DNA of 64,000 nucleotides, taken from contig CAUYUJ010018882.1 of NCBI GenBank assembly GCA_963575745.1, forward strand, positions 409,833-473,832, in the 5' to 3' direction. The DNA is from Prorocentrum cordatum. Its lineage: Eukaryota; Sar; Dinophyceae; Prorocentrales; Prorocentraceae. A program made the position numbers and the translations under genes. Within the stretch, counting starts at the first letter, position 1, and each line of letters opens with the position of its first letter. The notes under the pieces are model-generated. The model was not told where the DNA came from, did no database searches, and worked only from the letters and a program-made list of their open reading frames with translations. Shown one piece after another: positions 1-10,233 of the stretch.

Positions 1-9
1 CCGTCGCCC

Positions 10-136
10 CTCCTCTCCCATCGGCCCTCCTCCTCCTCGTCCTCCTGCATCCTCTTGCCCCCCCCTCCTCCTCCTCCTCCTCCTCCTCTTACTCCTCCTC
101 ATCCTCCTGCTCCTCCTCCTCCTCCTCCTCCTCTCA
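10..136. repeat. CCT/CTC pyrimidine microsatellite
   Basis: The stretch is an imperfect run of CCT and CTC triplets with little else. The proline-rich frame it opens is a by-product of the repeat and is not a gene. Confidence 0.9.
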
Positions 137-348
137 AGCCACTTGGGCCCGCACCATTTTGGCGGGGCTCATTCTCCGGTGTTTTCTCGGAGCGCTTGAG
201 GTACTTTGCCCGCGCACCCCGCCGAGGAATTGCGCGGCACCGACTCAAGCATGAAGAATTGTCCAGTCGCTATGGCGCCAGGTGCTCGCCTGTGGACTCG
301 CTGCCCTTCGTGCCAGTCCTGAGGGCACAGCAACGTCCGGGTACGTAA

Positions 349-1491
349 TCGCTCCGCCTGTGGCACCTCTGGCGAGGAAGTAGTGCTGCTCCCAAGTCCA
401 AGGGTGCCAAGGTGCACTTCTTTGACTTGTCCGAGGGAGCTCAGGAGGAGGCCTCTCTCGCGCACCCGAAGGGGACCCTCCGCACCTCGAGGAGCGCCTC
501 GCCAGCCAGCGGCCCTGGGGCTGGCAAAGGCGACCGCGGGACGCTTGGAAGCGGCAAGAAGCCGCCGTGGCGCGAGGTTGTGAGTGAGGAAGGCATCCCA
601 AAGCAGGTCGCCTCGCTCCTGTCTGGCGCCCTGGCGGCCTCCAGCGACAGTGATCTGAAGTCCACTCTTCAGCAGCAAGTCGTCAGGCTGGATAAGGAAG
701 TCGAAGAAACCAAGCAGCACGAGACCTCGGCAATTGAGCAGCTACGCCGCGCAGGCGGAGTTTACCGCGACGCGGCTCACAAACATTCCCAGGCAGTTTC
801 TAATGTGCTTCGCCTTCGTCAATCGCTGGCAGCGGCCTAGACCAAGGAGGAGGAGCTCGACAAGCAGCTGGCGCAGGCGGCCCTGGCCAGGAAGGCGGCG
901 GCGGCAGTGGCTCACGCAGGGGGCGTTGGCGCGGCGGAGGCCCCGCTCGCGGCGCCGTCGCAGGGTGCGTATCTCTCAGGCTTCGTGGATCACGAGTTCT
1001 TCAACGGCATCGAGGAGCTCGAGTGTGAGGACAGCGGGCGCGAAGGCCTCAAGGAGATCCACCAATGCTTGCTTGCAACGGAAAGGTAGATGCCGGCCAA
1101 GGGGACCGAGGATCGGAACTGGCTGACGCGGATGGAGAAGTATCGTAAGGAGCTCGCCGACCGCATGGCGAAGAAGCGGAACGTCTCCGATGGCCCGACC
1201 GCCGCTGCCCCAGGAGGCGATGGCGCGGCTTCTAGTAGGACTCCTGCCACACCTGGCGCTGCTAGCGCCCCTGCGGCCGCTGACGCTGCAGCCGCAGCGC
1301 AGGCGGTGTCCACCAATGCCGCCGAGCTCGATTCGGAGGCCAAGCGGCTTTCGGAGGCCAAGTTCCAGGCGGAGCAGCACATCGGCCAGGGCGCGAAGGG
1401 CCAGAAGGTCAGCGGCAAGGGCAGGGACGGAGCGCCTGGAGGCTCTGCAGCTCCTGCGACTGGCGCTGGCGGGCCCCCGCCTCTGGACTAG
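349..1491 (+). pseudogene. Non-LTR retroelement ORF, coiled-coil part, broken by TAG codons
   Basis: The frame set by position 349 reads protein-like sequence straight through, interrupted only by TAG codons at 838, 1087 and 1489. Around 661-830 it encodes a charged helical stretch (LQQQVVRLDKEVEETKQHET) typical of a coiled coil. After the second TAG comes another basic helix (RMEKYRKELADRMAKKRN), then an Ala/Pro-rich linker. Just upstream, at about 246-345 in another frame, a CPSC...SACG pattern suggests a C2C2 zinc motif separated by a frameshift. The same frame continues into an endonuclease-like domain, so I read this as the N-terminal RNA-binding or assembly region of a LINE-type element. 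That role is inferred from context only. A host coiled-coil protein is less likely. Confidence 0.6.
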
Positions 1492-2715
1492 CCCCTGCTA
1501 CGCTGGTTGGCGTGGAGGCGGCGCGGGCTGAGCAGGAACCTGCAGCCGCCAAGAAGGGAGCATGAATGGCGTTCCGCGCCGGTTCTATGCCCACGTGTCC
1601 TGCATGGGGGGGGTGAGGCCTGGTCGTGCGCCGACAACTCTGACTATCAGTTCTACGCCATAGTAGTGGCACATGCACATCAGCAGGCCGCTCTTCGTCG
1701 TTGGGAAGGTAAGGCCAGGGGGCGTGGCCTTCGTACTGCCTTCAACCCTGCTCGTCCTCGGGATCGGCACGTGTCGTTGTCGCAGGAGGTCTACGTCAAC
1801 GAGGGTGGCGAGGGGCTGTTGGCCAAGAATCACCTTCGCGCCCATGGTCTACCAGTCGTTCGCGCCGCTGGGGCGCTGCTGCAGGCGCCTTCGCATGAGG
1901 CGCAGGACGGCTTCTCTGTCATGCTGGTCCACTTCCAAGGCTTCTCGATGGTGGTCATCACCTTCTCCGCGCTCCACAGCATGGGGCTCACTGGAGCCAA
2001 CGTGGGTAGGTTCCAGAGGCTGTCAGCGCTCGTGCATGCCCTGCAGGTCCCATGGTTGGTCATATGGGACTTTGACATGGGTCCCTCGGCGTTGACCAAG
2101 ACGGGGCTGTTCAAAACACTTGGGGCGGTGCTCGTGACTGCTGACGGTGATGCCACATGCCTTTTAGCTTCAGGAACCCATCTAGAGTATGTCATGTGTA
2201 GTATTGCTGCTAGGCCCTTCATCCTCCAGGTTCTTCCACGTGAGCCTGGCCCTTGGAGGCCCCATATAGAATTGGAGGTCCGTTTTCGAAACTCTGGGGA
2301 ACAGCTTGTGACAAGAGTGATACAGGCTCCAGGACGTCTTCTTTAGGTCTCGCGCCCGACTAGCGTTCCTACTCCTGGGTCCAAGTCGAGTGTCGCTCGT
2401 GCCCGTAGGCAGCTTCAGCATCAGGCGGCAGTGACCTCCAGCAATGACACATGTCACACCTTGTTTGAGGATTGCGTGTCAAATCCCTGCGGGATCAGCA
2501 GAGTGAGGAGAGTTCTGGGGTCGAGCCCTCGTCCAGCGCTGTAGGTACTGTTCAGAATGCACCGAATGAATCTGATTATGAATGTGATTTTGGTTTTGAA
2601 TTTTCAGGGTGGCTGCAGGAGGAGGATCCGTGGGCTCAGGAGCTCAACGGCTGCCCCGATTCTGGCCTCGATGCAGCACTTCATGAAGGCAGGTCTCACG
2701 CTGGGGTCCAACTAG
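1492..2715 (+). pseudogene. Non-LTR retroelement endonuclease (EEP-like) domain
   Basis: This continues the upstream frame. Around 1811-2290 it has the layout of an exonuclease-endonuclease-phosphatase domain as used by LINEs to nick target DNA. A GGEGLLAKNHL segment is followed by a core beta strand and then PWLVIWDFDMGPSAL. There the usual GDFN or GDWN motif has become WDFD, so the catalytic Asn is replaced. Next come HLEYVMCS, resembling the usual LDYV motif, and PHIELEV near the end, where a catalytic His is expected. TAG codons occur at 2344, 2542 and 2713, and a TGA follows at 2722. Coding character fades after about 2350. No reverse transcriptase follows, so the element is 3'-truncated. 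The order matches the minus-strand element at 34.2-39.5 kb, which supports the family call. Confidence 0.6.
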
Positions 2716-3477
2716 CCAGGGTGAGGGGGTCCTGGGCGCCGCTGGTGGGGTGGCTCCGCCTCTTGGGCCGTCTCCTGGGCCGTCCCCTGGGGCTGCTCCG
2801 TCTGTAGGCCATCCGCCGACTGACGAGACCCTGGACTCCCAGCATCCGATTCGGCCCGAAGCGGGCCTGGTTTCGGAGGGGCGCCCTGGAGCTGTCAGTG
2901 GCTTGGGGTCCGCCTCTGGCAGTGTGCAGTAGCAGAATGAGGTTTTGAGCAGTTGTCGGATACTGCGCAGGCTTCTCCCACCTTTCGTATCTCCGAGGCC
3001 ACGTGGGATTTGGCCCGGAGGGAGGCGTGTTTTATGATAGTGGGAGAAGGTGCACCTGTTGTGGAGGATCGGCCAGCAAGGCCGCTGCAACGAAGTGACG
3101 CCAATCCGAATGCTTCAGCCCCGTCAGCTATACTGGTACCGTCTTATATAGCCCCCCCTAGCGCGTCTGCGCGTAGCGGGGGGGGGGGGACCAGTCTCAC
3201 GTCCCGCAATATCACACACATGTGCAGCTATGGTATTGTAAGCAGTGCGGTTGCTATGCCTCCTCAGTCATGCGAGAACTCGGCAAGAGCCGTACCAAGC
3301 GTATCACTTCACATCGCGCAGTATGTATCGATATGGCTTCGCGAGGGTTAGGGTCTAAGGGTTTAGATGCAAGAGAGAAGCAGTGCCGCGGTCTTGTATA
3401 GTCATGCCTTCATATGTAATTCGTCACGTGTTGTAGGCTTCCTGGCTTTGTCACGTGGTCATACTCATTATCATACT
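2716..3477. other. Unassigned sequence downstream of the endonuclease fragment
   Basis: No gene recognised. A plus-strand frame at 2953-3351 stays open for 132 codons but has no motif I know. It contains a G-run at 3178-3190. It may be decayed retroelement sequence. Confidence 0.4.
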
Positions 3478-3745
3478 CATGCTCCTCCTCCTCCTCCAAC
3501 TCCTCCTCCTCCTGTTCCTCCTGTTCCTCCTCCTCCTCCTCCTCCTCCTCCTCCTCCTCCTCCTCCCCCTCCTCCCCCTCCTCCCCCTCCTCCTCCTCCT
3601 CCTCCTCCTCCTCCTCCTCCTCCTGCGCTTCGTCCTCGTCCTCGTCCTCCACTTCCTCCCTCCTCTTCCTCCTCCTCCTCTTCCTGTTTGTGCTCGTCGC
3701 TGCCGTCGTCGTCGTCGTCCTCCTCCTCCTCCTCCTCGTCGACCC
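3478..3745. repeat. CCT microsatellite with GTC-rich tail
   Basis: A nearly uninterrupted TCC/CTC run fills 3478-3640, with interspersed GTCCTC and GTCGTC triplets to 3745. The Pro, Leu, Ser, Glu and Gly homopolymer frames it opens are not genes. Confidence 0.95.
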
Positions 3746-4257
3746 TCCCCCCGTGGTCCTCCACATCCCGTGCCTCCTTCCCCCTCCTAATGTATGCCGC
3801 CTCCTCGCACTCCTCCTGCGTGATCCTCACCCCGTTGGGGCGCAACGACCCGGATCCCCTCCCCTCCCGCCGACGTTCCCCTCTCCTCCCTCCCTCCGAC
3901 GAAAGCCGAAAACGGCCAAACATTGGGAGACCAAAAGGTACCGATACCGCTACTCCACGGACCTCTCCTGGGGTGCGTCCTGACCAGGATTTCGAGGCGA
4001 ATCCAGCGGTGGCGACGACGGAGGCCCAGGAGGCCAAAAAGGGGAGAAGGAGGGGAGGGAAGAGGTTTTGAGTATCGTTCCCCTCCCGCCGACGTTCCCC
4101 TCCTCCTGCCCTTGTCATCCCTCCCTCCTTAGGCAGGTTGTGGGAACGCCTCCGCCCTCAGCGTCAGTGCCCCCGCGCGCGGGCGAGCAAGGAGGCGAGC
4201 CTGCATGGGCCGCAGGACGAAACGATATCGCATGGCTCCCTCAACAAACATCCATAT
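3746..4257. other. No gene seen; short direct repeat
   Basis: A phrase around 3857-3892 (cccctcccgccgacgttccc) recurs at about 4080-4099, showing a small duplication about 220 bp apart. Nothing coding is recognised. Confidence 0.4.
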
Positions 4258-4261
4258 TTAA

Positions 4262-4413
4262 GTCGGGCCTGTCCCCATACAGGGGGATTTTCGACGGAAA
4301 AACAAAAATACTCCAAAAATGCTCCCAATTGGTCAAAAAATATGTTAAAAATAGTCCCCAGACTATGTTTTGACTATTTTTGAATATTCCCCCTGTAGAG
4401 GGGCAGGCCCGAC
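4262..4413. mobile_element. MITE-A copy 1, intact, TTAA-flanked
   Basis: A 152-bp non-coding element begins GTCGGGCCTGTCCC and ends in the near-exact reverse complement GGGGCAGGCCCGAC, giving terminal inverted repeats of about 28 bp. The inside is AT-rich, with runs such as caaaaatactcc. TTAA sits at both borders (4258-4261 and 4414-4417), the target duplication expected of piggyBac-type transposition. Other copies lie at 22.2, 23.1, 23.4, 29.2, 30.0 and 39.6 kb. Confidence 0.85.
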
Positions 4414-4417
4414 TTAA

Positions 4418-6030
4418 ATCTACATCCCACCTCCATAGGCAAAATATGACATCCGTTGAGTAGGGCTGGGGGGTCAGGTCTGCAGAACATCTCAAACGGA
4501 CGTCACGGGGAACAACCAACCTGTTCGGTCAAGCCGAACTGGATGCACTACACGCGGTGTCAAGCCAATACTTTGGACATTAACGACTGGCTGGACTTTG
4601 CACACCCTCGTCGGTTTAACCGGCGAGGCGTTTGATCACCTTGACGTCCCTTTTTTGGTGGCCCTGCAGAGGAAGGCGCTCTCTGACCCTCGGCTGTACT
4701 CAAGTGCTGATCCTCCCTCGTGCTGATCCTTCCCCGCTGTGCCTTGGGCTGCCGCGCGGAGCGGTCGGCGAGGACCAGGTCTCGGATGGCTGGCTCCAGC
4801 TCTCGCCACTCCTCGCGGGCGGTGTGGCACGCCCCTCCTGGACATCTTGCTATCCCTCCTCGCCGTCCTCGTATCCCCTTGTCCTGTCGACGTCGTTGTC
4901 ATCCTGCGCCTGATCCTCCTCCTCCTCCTCCTCCTCGTCTTCCTCGTCTTCCTCGTTCCTCCTCCCCCTCCTCCTCCTTTGCCTCCTCCACCTCCTCCTC
5001 CTCCCTCCTCCTCCTCGTCTCACTCGTTGTCGTTTCCTCCATCCTCCTCCTCCTGAGCTTCCCCCTCGTCCCCGCCGCTCTGCATAACCCTCAAACTCTT
5101 CGTCCCACTTCCCTCGCCTCTCATGTTTCGCTGCTGATCGGCTCGTCCCCCTCCGTTCTCTCCGCTCTGGTTATCCTCTTCGTTCTCCGAGCCTTTGCAC
5201 CTCTTGTTTACTCACGGGATGGAAAGGTGTTTCAATTGCTCTAGCAGGCGGGGAGGCCGAACCTCATTCTCCCCTCCCAAAGTTCCTATCGTAGCTATGA
5301 TCTTCACTTCGTGCATACTCCATGAATAATCTCGACTCTCATGGTCTGATGATGTCTCAGGAGAAGAGGTCGTCCAGAAGGATCATGAAGGCCCTTGAAG
5401 GCCGACCCTGAAGATCGATCCAAATATCCAAGCATCGATATGTCTGGGGAAAATGTGCTATCCCGCCTTGGCCCCGCACTTTGATATTCCCAGGGGATTG
5501 TTCTCACCAACGTATGAATACTGAGGACCCCCAACCCCGCCAGTGTCCATTGTGTAAATCTGTACATCCCCCCCAAAAAAAAAACGCGCGCGCTACGCGC
5601 GCGCGTAGGTTCAAGTCAACTCCGAAGACCCTCTCGTCATCCTTGTTTTCTTCTTATCCTCATCCACCCTGATGGCAGACATGTAGCCCACGACGCCACG
5701 AACGCGGGAACGGGGTCGTCGGCGTCGACGGCATCAGCTGCGTCGGCATCGTCGGTGATGTCGTCGTCGTGGTCGAGGGAAGGAGGGGGAGAGGGGAAGG
5801 GGAGGGAGGGAGGTAGTGAAGAAGGTAAGCAAAGATGCATAACAGAAAGAAACAATGAACAGAACGGGCAAGGAAGCGCGGGCTGGATCAGCGGAGGAGT
5901 CTGGATATCTCTTGCCTCTCAATTTTGCCTCCTCCTCCTCCTCGTCATCCTCATCCTCGTCCTCTGCTGCGGCGCCCTTCCTCCTCCCCTCGTCCTCCTC
6001 CTCCTCTTCCTCGTTCCCGAAAGGCTCTCA
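4418..6030. other. Intergenic or intronic; simple repeats only
   Basis: No gene recognised. It contains CCT-rich stretches at 4910-5060 and 5930-6010, and a short palindrome at 4511-4527 (gttcggtcaagccgaac). At 5570-5612 an A-run leads into a CG-dinucleotide hairpin (cgcgcgcgctacgcgcgcg). Confidence 0.6.
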
Positions 6031-7075
6031 AGGAGCTTTTTGGTCGTGGCCGTGTGGAGGCCCTCAGTGCAGCCCCCCTCTGGGAGGTCGAGGCTCGTTG
6101 TGGCGCCCTCTTGGGCTGTGTTGGGGCTCTCTCGTGGATGCCTCTTGGTCCCTTGCTCCGCCTCCGAACGTCGTAAAGCGGACGGGGCGACCATGCGAAG
6201 ATCCACGAAACACCAGCGGCAAATTGAGTTGTTCTGCCTATGCGAGCTCTCTCGGAGAGCAGTTTGGAGACCTCTTGGGCCGTCTTGGACGCCTCGTGGG
6301 CAGCATCGAAGCACTGGAGGGCGGGCTGGGGCCGCTTCGGCGCCCTATGTGCGTTGTGTGGGCCCTGTTGGAGAGTCCAGGCTCAGTTGGGTGGCCGCCT
6401 CAGGGCCTTTTGGACTATCTTGGGCGACTCTTGGGCCATTCTGGCGCCCTCTAGGGGCGTGTTGGGGCCCTCGTGGACGCCTCTTGTGCCATCTCCGAGC
6501 GTCGGGAAGCGGAGCAGGCGACCATGCGAGTATCGATCAAACACCAATGGATAATCAATGATGTTTGCCTACTGGGGCTCTCTCGGAGAGCATTTTGAAG
6601 CCCTCGTGGGCCGTCTTGAATGCCTCGTGAGCCGCATCGATGCAATTGTGGGCGTGCTGGGGCCATTTGGGGGCCACGTGGGCCTCCTTAGGGCACCTGT
6701 GGCATGTCCAAACTCATTTGGAGGGCCGCCTGGAGCCTCCTTGCGCAATCTTGGGCGCATATTGGACCGTCTTGGCGCCCTCTGGGGGTTTGTTTGGGCC
6801 CTCTGGGGCGCCTCTTGTGCCGTCTCCGGGCGTCGGGCCGCGGAACAGCCGACCACACAGAAATCCTTGGAAAGCTATTGGGGAATCAATGATCTTCGCC
6901 CCTAAGGCCTCTCTCGGAGAGCATTTTGAAGCTCTCTTGGGCCGTCTTGGAGGCCACGTGTGCCGTCTCCGAACAATGGTCGGCGTGCTGGGGTGCGTTT
7001 TGGTGCCAGGGCCTCCTGGAAGGTCCTTTTCGCGGGTCGAGGCCAGTCTGGCCCCCCATGCCACGCTGTGGCACA
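6030..7075. repeat. CTTGGG-type degenerate array with about 335-bp higher-order period
   Basis: The sequence is built from degenerate units such as gcctcttgggccgtcttgg about every 10-11 bp. An AT-richer core with ccgaacgtcg-like and aatcaatgat-like phrases recurs near 6160, 6495 and 6830, giving three higher-order repeats of about 335 bp. Long open frames here come from the absence of TA-rich codons. The same family, on the other strand, occurs at 9.6, 15.4, 16.6, 28.8 and 46.0 kb. Confidence 0.8.
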
Positions 7076-7106
7076 AGCCCGACCCCCCCCCCCCAGGGCC
7101 TACTCA

Positions 7107-7635
7107 TGTATGCATGTACGCCTGCATGCATGCATTCATGCATGGATGCATGCATGCGTGCGTGCGTGCATGTATGTATGTACGAATGTATGTATGCATG
7201 TATATGCGTATGTATGTATACCTGCATGCATGTATGCGTGCATGTTTGTATGCGTGCATGTACGCATGCATGTACGCATGCATGTATGCATGCATGCATG
7301 CATGTGTGCATGTGTGTGCGTCTATGTGTATACATGTATGTATGCATGAATGTATGTCTGATGTATGCATGTATGCATGCATACATGCATGCATGTATGT
7401 ATGTAGGTGTGCATTTGTGGACGTGTCTACGTGTGTGCAAATATGCATGTATGCATGCATGCATGCAAGCATACATACTTGCAATATGTATGTGCGTACA
7501 TGGATACCTATTTGGGTATGCATGAATGTATGTGTGTATGCAGGTGTGTGTTGCTGTGCCATATATACATATATGTGCATGTGTTAATGCATATGCATGT
7601 AACTATACACATATGTATGTGTGTATGATTGTGAC
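7107..7635. repeat. ATGC/ATGT tetranucleotide-rich tract
   Basis: About 530 bp of degenerate TGCA/TGTA/CATG tetranucleotides, self-complementary over much of its length. The Cys-Met-Tyr frame (CMYACMHA repeats) is a translation of the repeat. A flanking gacccccccccc...cctactcat phrase also precedes the TA repeat at 17.5 kb. Confidence 0.9.
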
Positions 7636-8230
7636 TCGTAATGTGTGTATACATGATGTACATCATAGGCTGCAGCGCATGTTATGCATCACAGACGTTG
7701 CACAGCATCGACTGCACAACATAATAATGTACAACATAGTTTGCACCACATCTACAGCACAACTGATACTGGTCCACTTAGGTTGCACATCATCTACTGC
7801 TAGGTGAGCGTTTTCTTATGCGGCGTTTCGACATTGGGCGGAAGGGGGGGGGATTGGGGGGGGTCTGGCTCTGGACCTCTGCTTAGTGCGACTATTTGCA
7901 GCAGTGCGCACTATGGGGGAGCCTCCACCTGCTCGAAACAGGCGCCAAAAACAGCGAAGCTCTAATTACTCCAGGGGGGGGAGAGGGGAGGGGCGGTGCG
8001 AGTGCGAGGGCCCGCGCCGATCCGCAAAACAATGAATTAGAAAACGATCACTAGAAGCACTGTTTGGGGCCCGCGCTGGCTAACATGTCCTTGACATCTT
8101 CAATGGATTTCAATTCTCGCCTTTTCTGTCTCAAGAGCGCCCACGACAGCGCCACGACCAACCGAAGACGGCCCCTAAGGCCCCCAAGAGGACCAAACGA
8201 AGACCCCCTCTTTGCGTGCTTCTTCAAGCC
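7636..8230. other. Degenerate CATC/ACAAC-rich sequence, then unique DNA
   Basis: From 7660 to 7800 the phrases gcacagcatc, gcacaacat and gcaccacatc repeat loosely about every 22-25 bp. From 7800 to 8230 I see no gene and no clear repeat apart from G-runs. Confidence 0.5.
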
Positions 8231-9590
8231 CTCCCCACCCTACCAAAACAAGCCCCCCCGTCGACCTGCCCCCGCCGCCCCTCCACCCGTCGACCTGGCC
8301 CCGAAATCCTCACCTCCTGGACATCGGTTCTTCAGCCCCCCACCCAACAATTTCCGTCCCCCGTCGATCTGGCCCCGGCGTCCTTCCCTCCTGGACCTCG
8401 GTCCTCCAGCGCCCCCCCCCAGCAATTCCCGTGCCCCACCGCCCCCCCCCCGTCGACCAGCAATTCCCGTGCCCCGCCGCCCCCCCCCCCCGTCGACCAT
8501 GGCCCCGGCGTCCTTCCCTCCTGGACCTAATTCTCCAGCCCCCCCCAGCAATTTCCAGGCCCCGCCGCCCTCCCCCCGTCGACCAGCAATTTCTGTGCCC
8601 CGCCGCCCCTCCCCCCCGTCGACCTGGCCCCGGCAACCTCACCTCCTGGACCGCGGTTCGCCCCAACCAGGTCCGACCCCCGCACCCTCCTGGAGGCTCC
8701 GTTCTTGAGACCCCCCACCCGACAATTCCGCGCTTGGAACCGACCCTGACCCCCAACCACGTCCCTACCACGCCCCCGCCAGGTTCGACCCCCGCCCCTT
8801 CCTGGAAGCTGTGTTCTTGAGACCCCCCGCCCGACGTTTCCGCGCCACGAACCAGCCCGGACGCCCCACCAAGTCCCCACCACGCCCCTACCAAGTCTGA
8901 CACCCGCACCCTCCTGGAGGCTCTGTTCTTGAGACCCCCCCACCCGGCAATTCCGCGCCCGGAACCGACCCTGATCTCCCACCAAGTCCCCACCACGCCC
9001 CCACCACGGTTCTTCGGGAGCCCCCCTTGAAAAATCCGCCCCGGGACCCCCACCCGCGACGCTCGACATCCCCAGCCTCCTGGAGCCCCAGTGCATCAGC
9101 TCTTCGCGACCCCCCACCCTGCAAAATCCGCCCCGGGACCCCCCCCACCACGCTCGACATGCCCAGCCTCCCGGAGCCCCTGTGCATATTCTTCCGGGCC
9201 CCCTAACCCTCCTGGAGGCTCTGACTTTGGGACCCCCCGCCCGACAATTCCGCGCCAGGAGCCGACCCTGACCCCCCGCCAGGTCCCCCCCACGCCCCCA
9301 CCAAGTCCGACCCCCGCACCCTCCTGGAGGCCCTGTTCTTGTGACCCCCCACTCGACATTTCCGCGCCCGGAACCGACCCTGACCCCACCAGGTCGTCAC
9401 CACGCCCGACCGCCGCACGCTCCTGGACCTCTGTTCTTTAGACCCCCCGCCCGACAATTCCACGCCCGGAACCAGCCCTGACCCCCAGGTCCCCACCGCG
9501 CCCCCACCAGGTCCTCCCCCACTCCGCGCTTGGAACCGACCCTGACCCCCCACCAGGTCCCCACCACGCCCCCAGCCCAGAGACGACCCA
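8230..9590. repeat. C-rich tandem arrays, about 60-bp then about 110-bp units
   Basis: From 8240 to 8680, units with cgtcgacc and agcaattcccgtgcccc repeat. From about 8690 a larger unit of about 110 bp repeats, marked by cctcctggaggctctgttct followed by gaccccccacccgacaattc; clear starts lie near 8688, 8801, 8911, 9207, 9320 and 9419. Copies are imperfect. Several frames are open on both strands only because the DNA is C-rich. Confidence 0.85.
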
Positions 9591-10200
9591 AGAGCGCCCC
9601 AAGCCGGTCCAAGAGAGTCCCAAGACGGTCCAAGAGAGCCTCCAGACGGCTCCAGATCGCTCCAAGACGCTCAAGATTGCCTCCAAACGGCCCAAAACGC
9701 TTCCAAGACGGCCAGCGAGGCCTCCAAGAGCTCCCCCTAGAGAACTCCAAGAGACAAAAATCATTGATTTGTCGATTGCTTTTGAAAGATTTTCGCGTTC
9801 TCGCCATTTCGGCTTACCGACGCTCCAAGACGGCCCCAGAGGCTCCCGAGATCGCCCAAAAACGGCCCATTAAGCCCCCAAGTGGGCTCCAAGACAGCCC
9901 AAGAGGTCACAAGACGGCCCAAGAGGACCCCGGGACGGCCCAAGAAGGGCCCCAGGACGGCCCCACGAGGGCGCCCAGAAGAGGAACCCGAATGAACGTT
10001 TCGAGCTTTCGGTCCCAAGAGGCCCCCAGGAGGCTCTAAGAGGCCCCCAGGAGGCCGCCAAGAGGCCCCAAGAGAGCCCCAAGAGGCCCCAAGACAGCCC
10101 CAAGAGGCTCCCAAAAAGCCCCTAGGATAGCCTCCAAGAGGCCCCGAAACTCTCCCGCAGAGGCCCCCGAGAGCCCTCTCGAGAGACCCCAGGAAGCGAA
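9590..10200. repeat. CCAAGA-type degenerate array with AT-richer core
   Basis: Units such as gcccaagacggcccaagagg fill the stretch. A core at about 9753-9830 (aaaatcattgatttg, then attttcgcgttctcgcc, then accgacgctcc) is shared with arrays at 15.6, 16.0, 16.7, 28.9 and 46.2 kb. Confidence 0.8.
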
Positions 10201-10233
10201 GCGCGGTGGCGGGATGGGCCGAAGGCTATTTGA

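Noticed and set aside
6886-7580. Cys-Met-Tyr-rich protein
   Set aside because: It is the translation of ATGC/ATGT tetranucleotides.
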